Position numbers and translations under genes: made by a program. Below, piece after piece: positions 25,721 to 33,683 of a stretch of DNA of 64,000 bases. Source of the DNA: Kosakonia oryziphila (GTDB lineage Bacteria; Pseudomonadota; Gammaproteobacteria; Enterobacterales; Enterobacteriaceae); NCBI RefSeq assembly GCF_900094795.1, contig NZ_FMBC01000016.1, forward strand, positions 25,226 through 89,225, written 5' to 3'. Position 1 is the first letter of the stretch. Each line of letters begins with the position of its first letter. The notes beneath the pieces were generated by a model. The model was given only the letters and a program-made list of their open reading frames with translations, made no database searches and had not been told where the DNA came from.

Positions 25721-26841
25721 GCGTGTTGCCCCTTCAATTCTTCAGCGATGCGGCGATAAACAATCGCCAGTTGCTCAGCGCTCACGCTGCGCACATCGGC
25801 TTCGATAATGCCTTCATTGGCTTTGTAACCACGAAAATAGATGGCGTATTCACCCTGTTTCAGCGCGCTGACCAGTTCGCCGGTGGCGATGCCGGTTACC
25901 GCTTCATCAAACTTTATTTCGCTACGGGCAATGTCGCGTCCGGCGCTGTCCCATACCACGCGTGCACTCACGCCTTGCAGCGTGTTGAGCTGGTCGATAA
26001 ACGGCGCCATTTTGGCGACCATTTCCGCTCCGCTCTCTTTGCGGGCGCTCAGATAGTGTTCGATGGCGCAAGTCAGGCCAAGAATGCCCTCTTTACCGAC
26101 TTTCATGGCGCGGCCAATGCCTGCCGTCTGGCGTTTGACCCACTCGACGTACTGGTTTTTGCCAATCACCAGCCCGCTGGTTGGTCCTTCGATGGCCTTC
26201 GCGCCGCTGTAAATCACCAAATCAGCCCCAGCACGGTAGTAGCATTGCAAATCCTCTTCCGCTGCGGCATCGACAATCAGCGGCAGATTATGCTTACGCG
26301 CCACTACCACTGCCTGCTCCACGCTGAGCATGCTTTTTTGTACGCAGTGGTGCGATTTGATGTAGAGGATCGCGGCCGTGCGCGGCGAGACTGCCGCCGC
26401 CAGTTGATCGGCGGAGCATTCGTTGGCATAACCCGCTTCCACCACCTTCCCGCCGCCGAGCGCCACCATCGTGCCGACCGGTGCGCCGAAGTTAACGTTG
26501 TGACCGCGCGGCAACACAATTTCGTTGTTCTCAATCGCCGTGCTGTGCAGGTTCTCCAGCAGCCAGTCGCTGTCCCGCACCAGTACCGCAGCAACGGATT
26601 GTGCAATCCCTGCGGAGGCGCAGGAGACAACGGTCGCCGCTTCAACGTCCAGCAGTTTCGCAATGTATTCGCCGGTTTTGTTCACCAAATCTTTCATTTC
26701 GAAATAGTGATTCATGCCGCCAAGCACGGCTTCCACCACTTCCGGGCGCGGGGTGGAAACGCCCAGTGCTGTCATGCGACCGGAGGCGTTAATCACCTGT
26801 TTTAAATTGTACTTTTCATAAATCGAAGGCATGTTCTGCAC
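25717..26841 (-). CDS. dgaE: DgaE-family PLP-dependent ammonia lyase
   Basis: A 374-residue fold-type I PLP enzyme related to SelA and to D-glucosaminate-6-phosphate ammonia lyase, which converts glucosaminate-6-phosphate to 2-keto-3-deoxygluconate-6-phosphate and ammonia. The PLP lysine is expected in VIYSGAKAIEGPTSG (about residue 210); LIVDAAAEEDLQ supplies the Asp that pairs with the pyridine nitrogen. The start overlaps the upstream amidohydrolase by 26 bp. Substrate identity (glucosaminate or another 2-amino sugar acid) is inference from family. Confidence 0.85.
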   Translation of the reverse strand: MQNMPSIYEKYNLKQVINASGRMTALGVSTPRPEVVEAVLGGMNHYFEMKDLVNKTGEYIAKLLDVEAATVVSCASAGIAQSVAAVLVRDSDWLLENLHSTAIENNEIVLPRGHNVNFGAPVGTMVALGGGKVVEAGYANECSADQLAAAVSPRTAAILYIKSHHCVQKSMLSVEQAVVVARKHNLPLIVDAAAEEDLQCYYRAGADLVIYSGAKAIEGPTSGLVIGKNQYVEWVKRQTAGIGRAMKVGKEGILGLTCAIEHYLSARKESGAEMVAKMAPFIDQLNTLQGVSARVVWDSAGRDIARSEIKFDEAVTGIATGELVSALKQGEYAIYFRGYKANEGIIEADVRSVSAEQLAIVYRRIAEELKGQHA

Positions 26842-27949
26842 TCCCTTGTTCGGTCAGATAGCCTTTGCCCGCGCGAATGGCGGCCAGCGGCGTGAGTAAC
26901 TGTTCGGCCTGTAGGCTGTCGTTTTCCGCATCGGTGAACAGTACCGACTGGCGACGCAGGTCAAAAATGGTCAGATCGGCATCGAAGCCGACGGCAAGAC
27001 GCCCTTTATGCTTCAGACGCAGGCCAGCGGCGGCGTGGTCGGTTACGCAGGCAATCACCTGCGGCAGCGACAGGCCAATGGCGAGGAATTTGGACATCAC
27101 ATTTGCCAGCGATCGCACCGGGCCGTCGATCCGGTTGCGGCAGTAGATGTCAGAACTGATGGTCTGCGGCAAAATGCCGAGGCTGATGGCCTGTTTGGCC
27201 ACCGCAAAGCTGAAACTGGCGCTGCCATGCCCGACATCGAGACGCACGCCACGCGCAATGGCACGCGCTACAGAAGCGCGTAACTCGCCAGCCGGTGCCA
27301 GAATGCGGTTCGGTTTACCGTTATAACAGTGGGTAATGATGTCGCCGGAAGTCAACAGTTCTGCGATTTCATCGAGGTTCGGTGGGTTGTTGCCAATGTG
27401 CACCATCAACGGCAAATCGCCGTTGGCTTTCTGGATCGCCTTCGCGCGTTCCAGCGGCGTGATACCATTTTCACCGACCACGCTGCTGCTCATGCGCGCT
27501 TTCAGGCCAACGATAAAATCCGGATGGCGTTTTATCGCGTCATGTACCGCATTCGCGTCGATATTAGCCATGTTGGCCAGCTCGTTCTGGGCAATCAGCC
27601 CGACGCGGGAGACGTTCAGCAGCGCATATACTTCGGTCGCCGCCTCGCGGGTAATGGCATAAAAATCATCGACATCATCAGCACCAGTGCTGCCCGCGTC
27701 AATCACCGTCGTCACGCCGGTGTTGATGCCGACACTGTCGGGTTCATCGTGGTAAATCGGCGAGTTCGGGTAGCAGTGCACGTGGGAATCAATCCACCCG
27801 GCGCTGACATAGTGTTCGCCGTGCAGATCGAGCGTTTTAACCGCCGGGCTGTTGATCTCGCCCAGCGCGGCGATTTTCCCTGCCTTGATGGCGATATCCG
27901 TCAGCGTATCGTCAACCAGACGCGCCCGGCGCAGGAGTAAATCAAACAT
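26816..27949 (-). CDS. Amidohydrolase/deacetylase-family metallohydrolase
   Basis: A 377-residue member of the amidohydrolase superfamily (dihydroorotase-like, the Enterococcus EF_0837/AHA_3915-type group). Metal ligands are seen in order: DSHVHCYP (HxH, about 55), a Lys in FIVGLKARMSS (about 150, likely carboxylated), MVHIGNNPP, ITHCYNGKPN, and DVGHGSASFSF with the final acidic region. It may remove an N-acyl or other amide group to produce the amino acid sugar used by DgaE. The true substrate is not known. Confidence 0.82.
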   Translation of the reverse strand: MFDLLLRRARLVDDTLTDIAIKAGKIAALGEINSPAVKTLDLHGEHYVSAGWIDSHVHCYPNSPIYHDEPDSVGINTGVTTVIDAGSTGADDVDDFYAITREAATEVYALLNVSRVGLIAQNELANMANIDANAVHDAIKRHPDFIVGLKARMSSSVVGENGITPLERAKAIQKANGDLPLMVHIGNNPPNLDEIAELLTSGDIITHCYNGKPNRILAPAGELRASVARAIARGVRLDVGHGSASFSFAVAKQAISLGILPQTISSDIYCRNRIDGPVRSLANVMSKFLAIGLSLPQVIACVTDHAAAGLRLKHKGRLAVGFDADLTIFDLRRQSVLFTDAENDSLQAEQLLTPLAAIRAGKGYLTEQGSAEHAFDL

Positions 27950-27991
27950 GCGAATCTCCAGTAATAACGGGCGCCGCAGCGCCCGTAGGGT

Positions 27992-28633
27992 TCAAAGGGC
28001 AACCGGGAAGATGGAGCCCAGCAGCATGGCACCGAGGATCGCGCCCCCCGTAATCGGTTTCTGCCAGAGGTAGAACAGCAGCGCGCCGACCAGAGAACCA
28101 ATACCAATAGGAATGGAAGCAGTCATGGCGCTGAGGATAATCAGCGGGCCGAGGAAGCGACCAGACGCGTTACCCGCGCCCATCATCACATCTGCCCCGT
28201 AGGTGGAATCGCTCTGATTGATGGTGAACTTACGCGCCAGGATAATCAGATAGCCAATGACCACGCCAATCACCAGACCGGTTGCCAGCGAGGCGACAAA
28301 GTTTTCCACCGGAAAGAGGATCCCGGCTCCCAGCAACAGCGCCGGAACACCGAGGCCGACACCAGTCTGGATCGCGCCGCCGATATCAAGAATACCGACC
28401 AGTGAACCTTCAATAATGCGGGCGAACAGGAAACTGGCACCAAACGCGGCAACCGCGCCGTATACGCCAGTGTCCATGCCGGAACGCAGCATTGAAACAA
28501 ACGCCACTTCGTTAAACGCGCCGATGCCATACAGGTAGTACATATGTGTCCCGGCGAACACGCCGGAAGAGAGCAGGCCAACAAAGATCGGGAACGACCA
28601 GTCGGCGTACCAAAACCCTTTATTCTGTTCCAT
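27992..28633 (-). CDS. DUF4310 membrane protein
   Basis: A 213-residue polytopic inner-membrane protein of the DUF4310 family, with about six hydrophobic segments (for example FPIFVGLLSSGVFAGTHMYY, ALLLGAGILFP, SLATGLVIGVVIGYLIILA). It is rich in Gly and small residues in the membrane, as in transporters. Function is not established; it always seems to travel with DUF4311, DUF4312 and an SFCGS-motif protein, and the set is proposed here to be a transport module. RBS and a 9-bp gap to the DUF4311 gene indicate co-translation. Confidence 0.8.
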   Translation of the reverse strand: MEQNKGFWYADWSFPIFVGLLSSGVFAGTHMYYLYGIGAFNEVAFVSMLRSGMDTGVYGAVAAFGASFLFARIIEGSLVGILDIGGAIQTGVGLGVPALLLGAGILFPVENFVASLATGLVIGVVIGYLIILARKFTINQSDSTYGADVMMGAGNASGRFLGPLIILSAMTASIPIGIGSLVGALLFYLWQKPITGGAILGAMLLGSIFPVAL

Positions 28634-28642
28634 TTCGCTTCC

Positions 28643-29455
28643 TTATTTGCCGCTGAGCGAGTTGTGGATGAGCTCCAGCCAGTTCGGCGCGCTCAGGTGG
28701 AAAGACTCGATCATTTTCACATCGAAGCCACGGAAGAACGCGCTCAGCACAAACAGCGCGATAATGGCCGTCATCATCACTTTAGTGACGCGGTTCCAGC
28801 CGCTCTCTTCCACACCTTTACCAATCAGAATGCCCAGAACCAGGCCGGGTACGGCGTTGCCCATAATCAGTTGTGCCGCGCCGCCAAAGACGGTCGCCCA
28901 GAAACCCGATTTTTTGCCCGCGTCGATGGCCGCCAGCCAGAAGATCACCGGCATTACGGTGTTCACCAGTAGGTTAGCCGCCGGAACCAACACTTTAACG
29001 GCAGTGACCTGCAAGGCCGCCGGAACGGAGGAAGCCGTCAGGTTAAGGAAGGTGACGACCACCATGCCAATCAGGCCACAGGCGATCGCCATCTTTTTCG
29101 GATCGTGCAGGGTTTCGCCAACGTTACGGTTTTTCACCATTAACGCCGCCGCGCCCCAGTTCGGGATGATGCGGTGGTCAACGTCCTGGGTGAAAGAACC
29201 TGCCGCAACGGACGAAGCCCAGGCGTTAAAGAAGAAGCCTAAGCCGAATGAGAAATGCGATGCGGGATCGCCTTCGCAGGAGTTCAATTCGCCCAGTGTA
29301 CGAAATGCGCCCATCCCTTGTGTGGTCGGCGCATGGAACATGCGTGCAGCCCCCGCGCCAACACCGACGCCAACCAGGCCGCCGATGATGAGCGATTTTA
29401 TTAGTATGATTAAGAACATCAGTCTGCCCTCTTCTACCCAGCGGAGGTGATTCAC
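28643..29455 (-). CDS. DUF4311 membrane protein
   Basis: A 270-residue polytopic inner-membrane protein of the DUF4311 family. The N-terminus is a membrane segment with a glycine run (IIGGLVGVGVGAGAARMFHAP), followed by several more segments, a loop LNSCEGDPASHFSFGLGFF and a C-terminal amphipathic end. Together with DUF4310 it probably forms the membrane core of an uncharacterised transporter. Start: an ATG at residue 13 (MFLIILIKSLIIGG) is an alternative to the annotated first codon. Confidence 0.78.
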   Translation of the reverse strand: MNHLRWVEEGRLMFLIILIKSLIIGGLVGVGVGAGAARMFHAPTTQGMGAFRTLGELNSCEGDPASHFSFGLGFFFNAWASSVAAGSFTQDVDHRIIPNWGAAALMVKNRNVGETLHDPKKMAIACGLIGMVVVTFLNLTASSVPAALQVTAVKVLVPAANLLVNTVMPVIFWLAAIDAGKKSGFWATVFGGAAQLIMGNAVPGLVLGILIGKGVEESGWNRVTKVMMTAIIALFVLSAFFRGFDVKMIESFHLSAPNWLELIHNSLSGK

Positions 29456-29470
29456 CGGGTATGTGTTGAG

Positions 29471-29767
29471 TTATTTCGTGACAAAGTCCACTTTATCGAG
29501 ATTGATGGCAGTCACGTTGACGGTAACGTCCAGTTCCACGCTGTACGTACGTCTTACACGGCGCAGAAAAAGGAATAGAAACGCCTCTTTCCGTGCCGTT
29601 TCCTGCGCATGAACAACTTCCACATCCTGTGGCTCGATACGCAGTAAAATCTGCGGCGACGCTTTCATCACCGCGGCCTGAACCTGGTTCAGCGCATCCG
29701 CAAAGGCGCGCGCTTTCGCCTCGCCTTTTCCCTTAACCCTGACCGTGGTGGTGAACTGTTCTTTCAT
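29471..29767 (-). CDS. DUF4312 small protein
   Basis: A 98-residue soluble protein of the DUF4312 family (MKEQFTTTVRVKGKGEAKAR...). It has alternating beta-strand pattern at both ends and a helical middle, and a basic patch KEAFLFLFLRRVRRTY that could sit at the membrane. No catalytic motif is seen. The 2-bp gap after the SFCGS gene and its constant company with DUF4310/4311 suggest an accessory subunit of that module. Confidence 0.78.
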   Translation of the reverse strand: MKEQFTTTVRVKGKGEAKARAFADALNQVQAAVMKASPQILLRIEPQDVEVVHAQETARKEAFLFLFLRRVRRTYSVELDVTVNVTAINLDKVDFVTK

Positions 29768-29769
29768 GG

Positions 29770-30132
29770 TTATGCGCCGTATTTTTTCTGCCAGGCCAGC
29801 ACCAGGCGCTCGCCTAACTCTTCTTTGTCCATAAAGCCGAAGCCGAGAACATTGCAGCCTTCATTGATGGCGGTAACGCCTTCTTCTACAGAGCGCATGC
29901 CGTATTTGGCTTTATAGCCGTGTTTGTTCTGTGCGGTGATGGCACCCGCGCCACCGCTGCCGCAAAACGAAATTCCGAAGGTGGCGTTTTCTGTTTTCAT
30001 CACGTCACCCAGTTTCATATCTGCCGCTACGCCCGGTACCACCACAGCCCGGCCGCCCGCTTTTTCAACGCCTGCTGCGACTTTCTGACCTTTGCCAAGA
30101 CGATCGCCAATCACTACAGTAATTTGTTCCAT
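29770..30132 (-). CDS. Glycine-rich SFCGS-family protein
   Basis: A 120-residue protein named for its motif: GISFCGSGGAGAITAQNKHG around residues 54-73. The start at 30132 (MEQITVVIGDRLGKGQKVAAG) follows AAGGAAC; the longer frame to 30231 overlaps the PRD gene. The fold begins with a beta strand and a glycine-rich loop and resembles YhfU (DUF2620) of the E. coli yhf operon. The Cys in a small-residue loop after a strand is reminiscent of the phosphocysteine loop of PTS EIIB, but that comparison is inference. Part of the DUF4310-4312 module. Confidence 0.8.
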   Translation of the reverse strand: MEQITVVIGDRLGKGQKVAAGVEKAGGRAVVVPGVAADMKLGDVMKTENATFGISFCGSGGAGAITAQNKHGYKAKYGMRSVEEGVTAINEGCNVLGFGFMDKEELGERLVLAWQKKYGA

Positions 30133-30142
30133 TATTTGTTCC

Positions 30143-30463
30143 TTACAGGTTCTCTTTTGCCACTTCGAAGTGCACCGACAACAGCCAGGCTTCTTCTTCC
30201 GGAAGATTGCCAAACGCCGCCACCACTTCACGGGCCAGGTTCATTGATTCAGGCGAGATTTCATCAAACAGGCTGGCATCCACTTCCGGTAGCGGTTCGC
30301 CGGTCACAGACCGATGCGCCATCGCGCGAACATGGGAGGTCAGCATCTGCTGCTGTACCGCATTCGGCGTGATCCCGTGATTGCTCAGTAGCGCATAGAC
30401 CTGCGTCAGCATGCGCCCGGCAAGGGTTGCCGTTTGCTCCGCCCGCTCTTGGGCATCATTCAT
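30143..30463 (-). CDS. Small stand-alone PRD-domain protein
   Basis: A 106-residue protein made of a single PTS regulation domain (PRD), with no DNA- or RNA-binding region. Relevant features are VQQQMLTSHVRAMAHRS (with a His in the usual PRD phosphorylation region) and LPEEEAWLLSVHFEVAKENL. It is like YhfY of E. coli. The ATG at 30463 is preferred over 30499 because ACGGAGTGGCA precedes it. As first gene of the operon it may modulate the LicR-type activator encoded at the other end. Confidence 0.75.
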   Translation of the reverse strand: MNDAQERAEQTATLAGRMLTQVYALLSNHGITPNAVQQQMLTSHVRAMAHRSVTGEPLPEVDASLFDEISPESMNLAREVVAAFGNLPEEEAWLLSVHFEVAKENL

Positions 30464-30946
30464 TGCCACTCCGTTATTCACTCGTCGTACCCCATTCATC
30501 TCGTTGAGATAAAATTAACGTTGCGGGTTACGAGTTTGTAGCGAGGAGTTTTCCACTTCAAAGTGGAAAGGGAAAAGGCGTTAGTGATCTGCTCCACATA
30601 AATCGTCAGGGAAGAGATATATCACTGCGCATGAGTCACAGATTTACGCAAAAGAAGCGGAAAAATGCCCTTGCAGAAGCAGAAAAAAACGCAGAAGTCG
30701 TAGGGAAAAGCGTGAGCACAATAAGGTTTTCTTATTGCTGATCCGCCTTCAGATCACGCAGAAGATGATCGGTGAAAGAGGCAACCAGTGGTTGCGGCGG
30801 ACACCAATGGAAACATTACTTGATGGAAAACACATCTGGGCTGAGAAAAATTTAAGCCAGATGTAATCTGACAGGCACCTGTATAAATAACCGGTAACTG
30901 TCAGATCAGTTCTGAGCTAATACACTTCATGTAACCAGATACCGAA
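30464..30946. promoter_or_regulatory. Control region upstream of the DUF4310/DgaEF operon
   Basis: A 483-bp stretch with no convincing gene between the operon and cybC. It contains the 20-bp palindrome at 30550-30569 (listed separately), a short inverted repeat AATAAG-N4-CTTATT near 30720, and GCAACC-AGT-GGTTGC near 30781-30795. No strong sigma-70 pair or sigma-54 (GG-N10-GC) site was identified with confidence on the minus strand. Confidence 0.4.
30550..30569 (-). promoter_or_regulatory. Candidate operator: 20-bp perfect palindrome
   Basis: TTTCCACTT-CA-AAGTGGAAA: two perfect 9-bp arms around a 2-bp centre, 87 bp upstream of the first gene of the ten-gene operon. No T-run follows, so it is not a terminator. 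A dimeric activator such as the LicR-type protein of the same operon is the natural candidate ligand; this link is inference. Confidence 0.55.
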
Positions 30947-31333
30947 TTAACGGTATTTCTTATGGTACGTATTGCGCGTGTCAACAAACCCTTTGGCAGC
31001 ATCCTGCGCTTCTTTCACTTTGCCTTCATTTGCCAGTTTCAGCGCGCCGTCGATTTGCCCAACCAAAATATCAAAGCCGTGACGAAAATCTTTCATCTCG
31101 GCGCTATCCGGCGCTTTGCCTTCCAGCTTCGGCGGCGTGGTTTTCTGCGCATCCAGCGCAGCGGTACGCATTTTGGTTAACGCATCTTTCATTTCTGTGG
31201 CATCACTGGTTTTCTGCACCACGTTGAGATTTTCGTTGAGGGTATCCATATCCTCACCGAGATCGGCGGCAAACGCCGTCGAACCGACGAATAATGACGA
31301 TACAGCAAAGATTGCTAGCAGGTTTTTACGCAT
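30947..31333 (-). CDS. cybC: Soluble cytochrome b562
   Basis: A 128-residue precursor of periplasmic cytochrome b562, a four-helix bundle heme protein with electron-carrier properties. A signal peptide ([20 protein letters not shown]) is cleaved after Ala-22. In the mature form the heme ligands are Met near the N-terminus ([10 protein letters not shown]) and His near the end (RNTYHKKYR). Unlike the truncated cybC of E. coli K-12 the gene is full length. It lies 60 bp after pmbA on the same strand. Confidence 0.96.
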   Translation of the reverse strand: MRKNLLAIFAVSSLFVGSTAFAADLGEDMDTLNENLNVVQKTSDATEMKDALTKMRTAALDAQKTTPPKLEGKAPDSAEMKDFRHGFDILVGQIDGALKLANEGKVKEAQDAAKGFVDTRNTYHKKYR

Positions 31334-31364
31334 TGCTTACTTCCTTTTTATTATTCACGCTAAA

Positions 31365-31382
31365 GGCGCACTGCATTGCGCC
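31365..31382 (-). terminator. Short hairpin between pmbA and cybC
   Basis: Inverted repeat GGCGCA-N6-TGCGCC, followed on the minus strand by TTTAG. A weak candidate terminator or mRNA-stabilising stem. Confidence 0.35.
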
Positions 31383-31393
31383 ACGGAGTAATG

Positions 31394-32746
31394 TTATTGT
31401 CCGGCGATTTTCATCTCCGGTAACAACACTGAACCACACTGAATGTTACTGCGCTGTTCAATATCGTCACCGATGGTAACAATATTGCGCCACATCTCTT
31501 TTAAGTTGCCAGCGATGGTAATTTCGCTCACCGGATACTGAATTTCGCCATTTTCTACCCAGAAACCGGAAGCGCCACGGGAATAATCGCCGGTAATACC
31601 GCTCACGCCCTGGCCCATTAGCTCGGTTACCACCAGACCGGTGCCCATCTCTTTTAGCATCTGCTCAAAGCTCAGGCCGCGTCCGGCAATGCGCCAGTTG
31701 TGAATACCGCCAGCGTGGCCGGTGCTTTTCAGCCCCAGTTTACGCGCGGAGTAGTTAGTCAGCAGCCACTGCATCAACACGCCATCTTTAATGATGTCGC
31801 GGCGTGCGGTGCGCACACCTTCGCTGTCAAACGGCGTCGAAGCCAGCCCTTTACGCAGATGTGGATGCTCTTCAATGGTCAGCCATTCCGGCAGGATCTG
31901 TTTGCCGAGATAGTCGAGAAGGAAAGTCGATTTACGGTACACCGCGGCACCAGCGATCGCGCCCACCAGATGACCGAACAGCCCGGTTGCCACTTCATGA
32001 CCGAAAATCACTGGCGCTTTCATGGTCGACAGTTTACGCGGCGAGAGGCGCGACAGCGTACGCTTCGCGCACTCTTCGCCTACCCACTCAGGCGTTTTCA
32101 GGTCGTTGATATCGCGGCCAATGGTGTACGCATAATCTCGCTCCATTTCGCCGTTCTCTTCAGCAATCACGCAGCTCGACAGCGAATGACGCGTGGAGCA
32201 GTAGCTTTGCAGCATACCGTGGCTGTTACCGAAAACTTTGATGCCGTAGTGGCTGTTGAAGCTGCCGCCTTCGGTATTGGTGATGCGTTTGTCAGCTTTT
32301 AGCGCAGTTTGTTCAGCGCGAGCTGCCCACTCAATCGCTTCATCCGGCGTCACTTCCGCCGGGTGGAAAAGATCGAGATCCGGTGCATCAAAGGCCAGCA
32401 ACTCTTTGTCTGCCACGCCCGCGTAAGGATCCGGCGAGGTGTAGCGGGCAATATCCAGCGCAGTCTGCACCGTACGAGCGATGGCATCCGGGCTGAGATC
32501 GGTGGATGACGCGCTACCTTTGCGGTTCTGGTGATAAACGGTGATCCCCAGCGCGCCGTCACTGTTAAATTCTACATTCTCCACTTCACCGTAGCGTGTA
32601 CTGACGCCTATCCCGGTGGTTTTGCTGACCGCAACTTCCGCACCGTCCGCTTTCCCGGAGGCCAGTTCCAGAGCCGTGGAAACCGCTTCTTCCAGCGTTT
32701 TGCGTTGTTGTGCAACTTGTGTGATTACTTTCATCGCCAATGCCAT
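31394..32746 (-). CDS. pmbA: TldE/PmbA metalloprotease subunit
   Basis: A 450-residue PmbA (TldE), partner of TldD in a cytosolic metalloprotease that degrades unfolded peptides and matures microcin B17. The sequence follows E. coli PmbA throughout ([57 protein letters not shown]). As in E. coli the HExxxH motif is absent because it resides in TldD. Two starts are possible, ATG 32746 ([10 protein letters not shown]) and ATG 32734; the frame opens at 33100 but that extension overlaps yjgA antisense and is not conserved. Divergent from yjgA. Confidence 0.97.
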   Translation of the reverse strand: MALAMKVITQVAQQRKTLEEAVSTALELASGKADGAEVAVSKTTGIGVSTRYGEVENVEFNSDGALGITVYHQNRKGSASSTDLSPDAIARTVQTALDIARYTSPDPYAGVADKELLAFDAPDLDLFHPAEVTPDEAIEWAARAEQTALKADKRITNTEGGSFNSHYGIKVFGNSHGMLQSYCSTRHSLSSCVIAEENGEMERDYAYTIGRDINDLKTPEWVGEECAKRTLSRLSPRKLSTMKAPVIFGHEVATGLFGHLVGAIAGAAVYRKSTFLLDYLGKQILPEWLTIEEHPHLRKGLASTPFDSEGVRTARRDIIKDGVLMQWLLTNYSARKLGLKSTGHAGGIHNWRIAGRGLSFEQMLKEMGTGLVVTELMGQGVSGITGDYSRGASGFWVENGEIQYPVSEITIAGNLKEMWRNIVTIGDDIEQRSNIQCGSVLLPEMKIAGQ

Positions 32747-32840
32747 AATTAAGGGAGAGAATCTTTGAAGTCTAACAGAGAACCGTTTTTCAGTGTGCGC
32801 CTTAACTGGTAACATTAGCCTCTTTTTTAAGGAGCCTGAG

Positions 32841-33395
32841 ATGACAAAGCAGCCCGACGACTGGCTCGATGACGTGCCCGGTAATGATATTGAAGACGAA
32901 GATGATGAGATCATCTGGGTCAGTAAAAGTGAAATTAAGCGCGATGCTGAAGAGTTAAAGCAGCTTGGCGCGGAAATGGTCGATCTGGGGAAAAATTCAC
33001 TGGATAAACTCCCGCTCGACCAGGATCTGCGTGACGCCATTGAACTGGCGCAGCGCATCAAAAAAGAGGGCCGCCGCCGCCAGTTGCAGCTGATCGGCAA
33101 ACTGCTGCGTCAACGCGATGTGGATCCTATCCGCCAGGCGCTGGATAAGCTGAAAAACCGTCACAACCAGCAGGTGGCGTTTTTCCATAAGCTGGAGCAG
33201 ATTCGCGATCGTCTGATCGAAGAGGGCGACGATGCGGTGCCGGAAGTGCTGAACCTGTGGCCGACCGCCGACCGCCAGCAACTGCGTTCGCTTGTGCGCA
33301 ATGCGCAGAAAGAGAAAGAAGGCAACAAACCGCCAAAATCCGCGCGTTTGATTTTCCAGTATCTGCGCGAACTGGCCGAAACCAGCGAGCAGTAA
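32841..33395 (+). CDS. darP: Ribosome biogenesis factor DarP (YjgA)
   Basis: A 184-residue DUF615 protein, DarP/YjgA, that binds the large ribosomal subunit during late assembly. It is highly charged and mostly helical, with the family parts [40 protein letters not shown] and [15 protein letters not shown]. The ATG at 32841 follows AAGGAG. It is divergent from pmbA with a 94-bp intergenic region, the same arrangement as in E. coli. Confidence 0.97.
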   Translation: MTKQPDDWLDDVPGNDIEDEDDEIIWVSKSEIKRDAEELKQLGAEMVDLGKNSLDKLPLDQDLRDAIELAQRIKKEGRRRQLQLIGKLLRQRDVDPIRQALDKLKNRHNQQVAFFHKLEQIRDRLIEEGDDAVPEVLNLWPTADRQQLRSLVRNAQKEKEGNKPPKSARLIFQYLRELAETSEQ

Positions 33396-33409
33396 TCACC
33401 CTGTAATAA

Positions 33410-33435
33410 CCCTCTCCGCCAGGAGAGGGATTTTT
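33410..33435 (+). terminator. Rho-independent terminator of darP
   Basis: Stem CCCTCTCC / GGAGAGGG with loop GCCA, then A and five T residues, 14 bp after the stop. Confidence 0.85.
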
Positions 33436-33683
33436 CCCCCGTTTTTATCGCCTTTATAAATAACTCCCGCTTAGCTGAAGCGTTAAAGCTAAAATCATCA
33501 CTGATCACAAATTTAATACCGTTATACGTTTCATTTCTCGCATAAATGAGATCAATGTTCGCTTTTCATACAGGACTTTGCACTGTTTTTCATCAGATGA
33601 ATCGGATCACATTTTCCCGGCTGCGCAAAACGTAGATTTTCGCTGTGGTGACTATAATCGATTCAGCTAAAAAGGATGGAATG

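Noticed and set aside
25528..26805. A 425-codon plus-strand frame opposite dgaE and dgaF
   Set aside because: Antisense to two genes with clear domains; the translation is His/Arg/Ala-rich noise.
32747..33100. N-terminal extension of pmbA on the minus strand
   Set aside because: It overlaps darP antisense, is Ser-rich and unlike PmbA; the conserved start is at 32746 or 32734.
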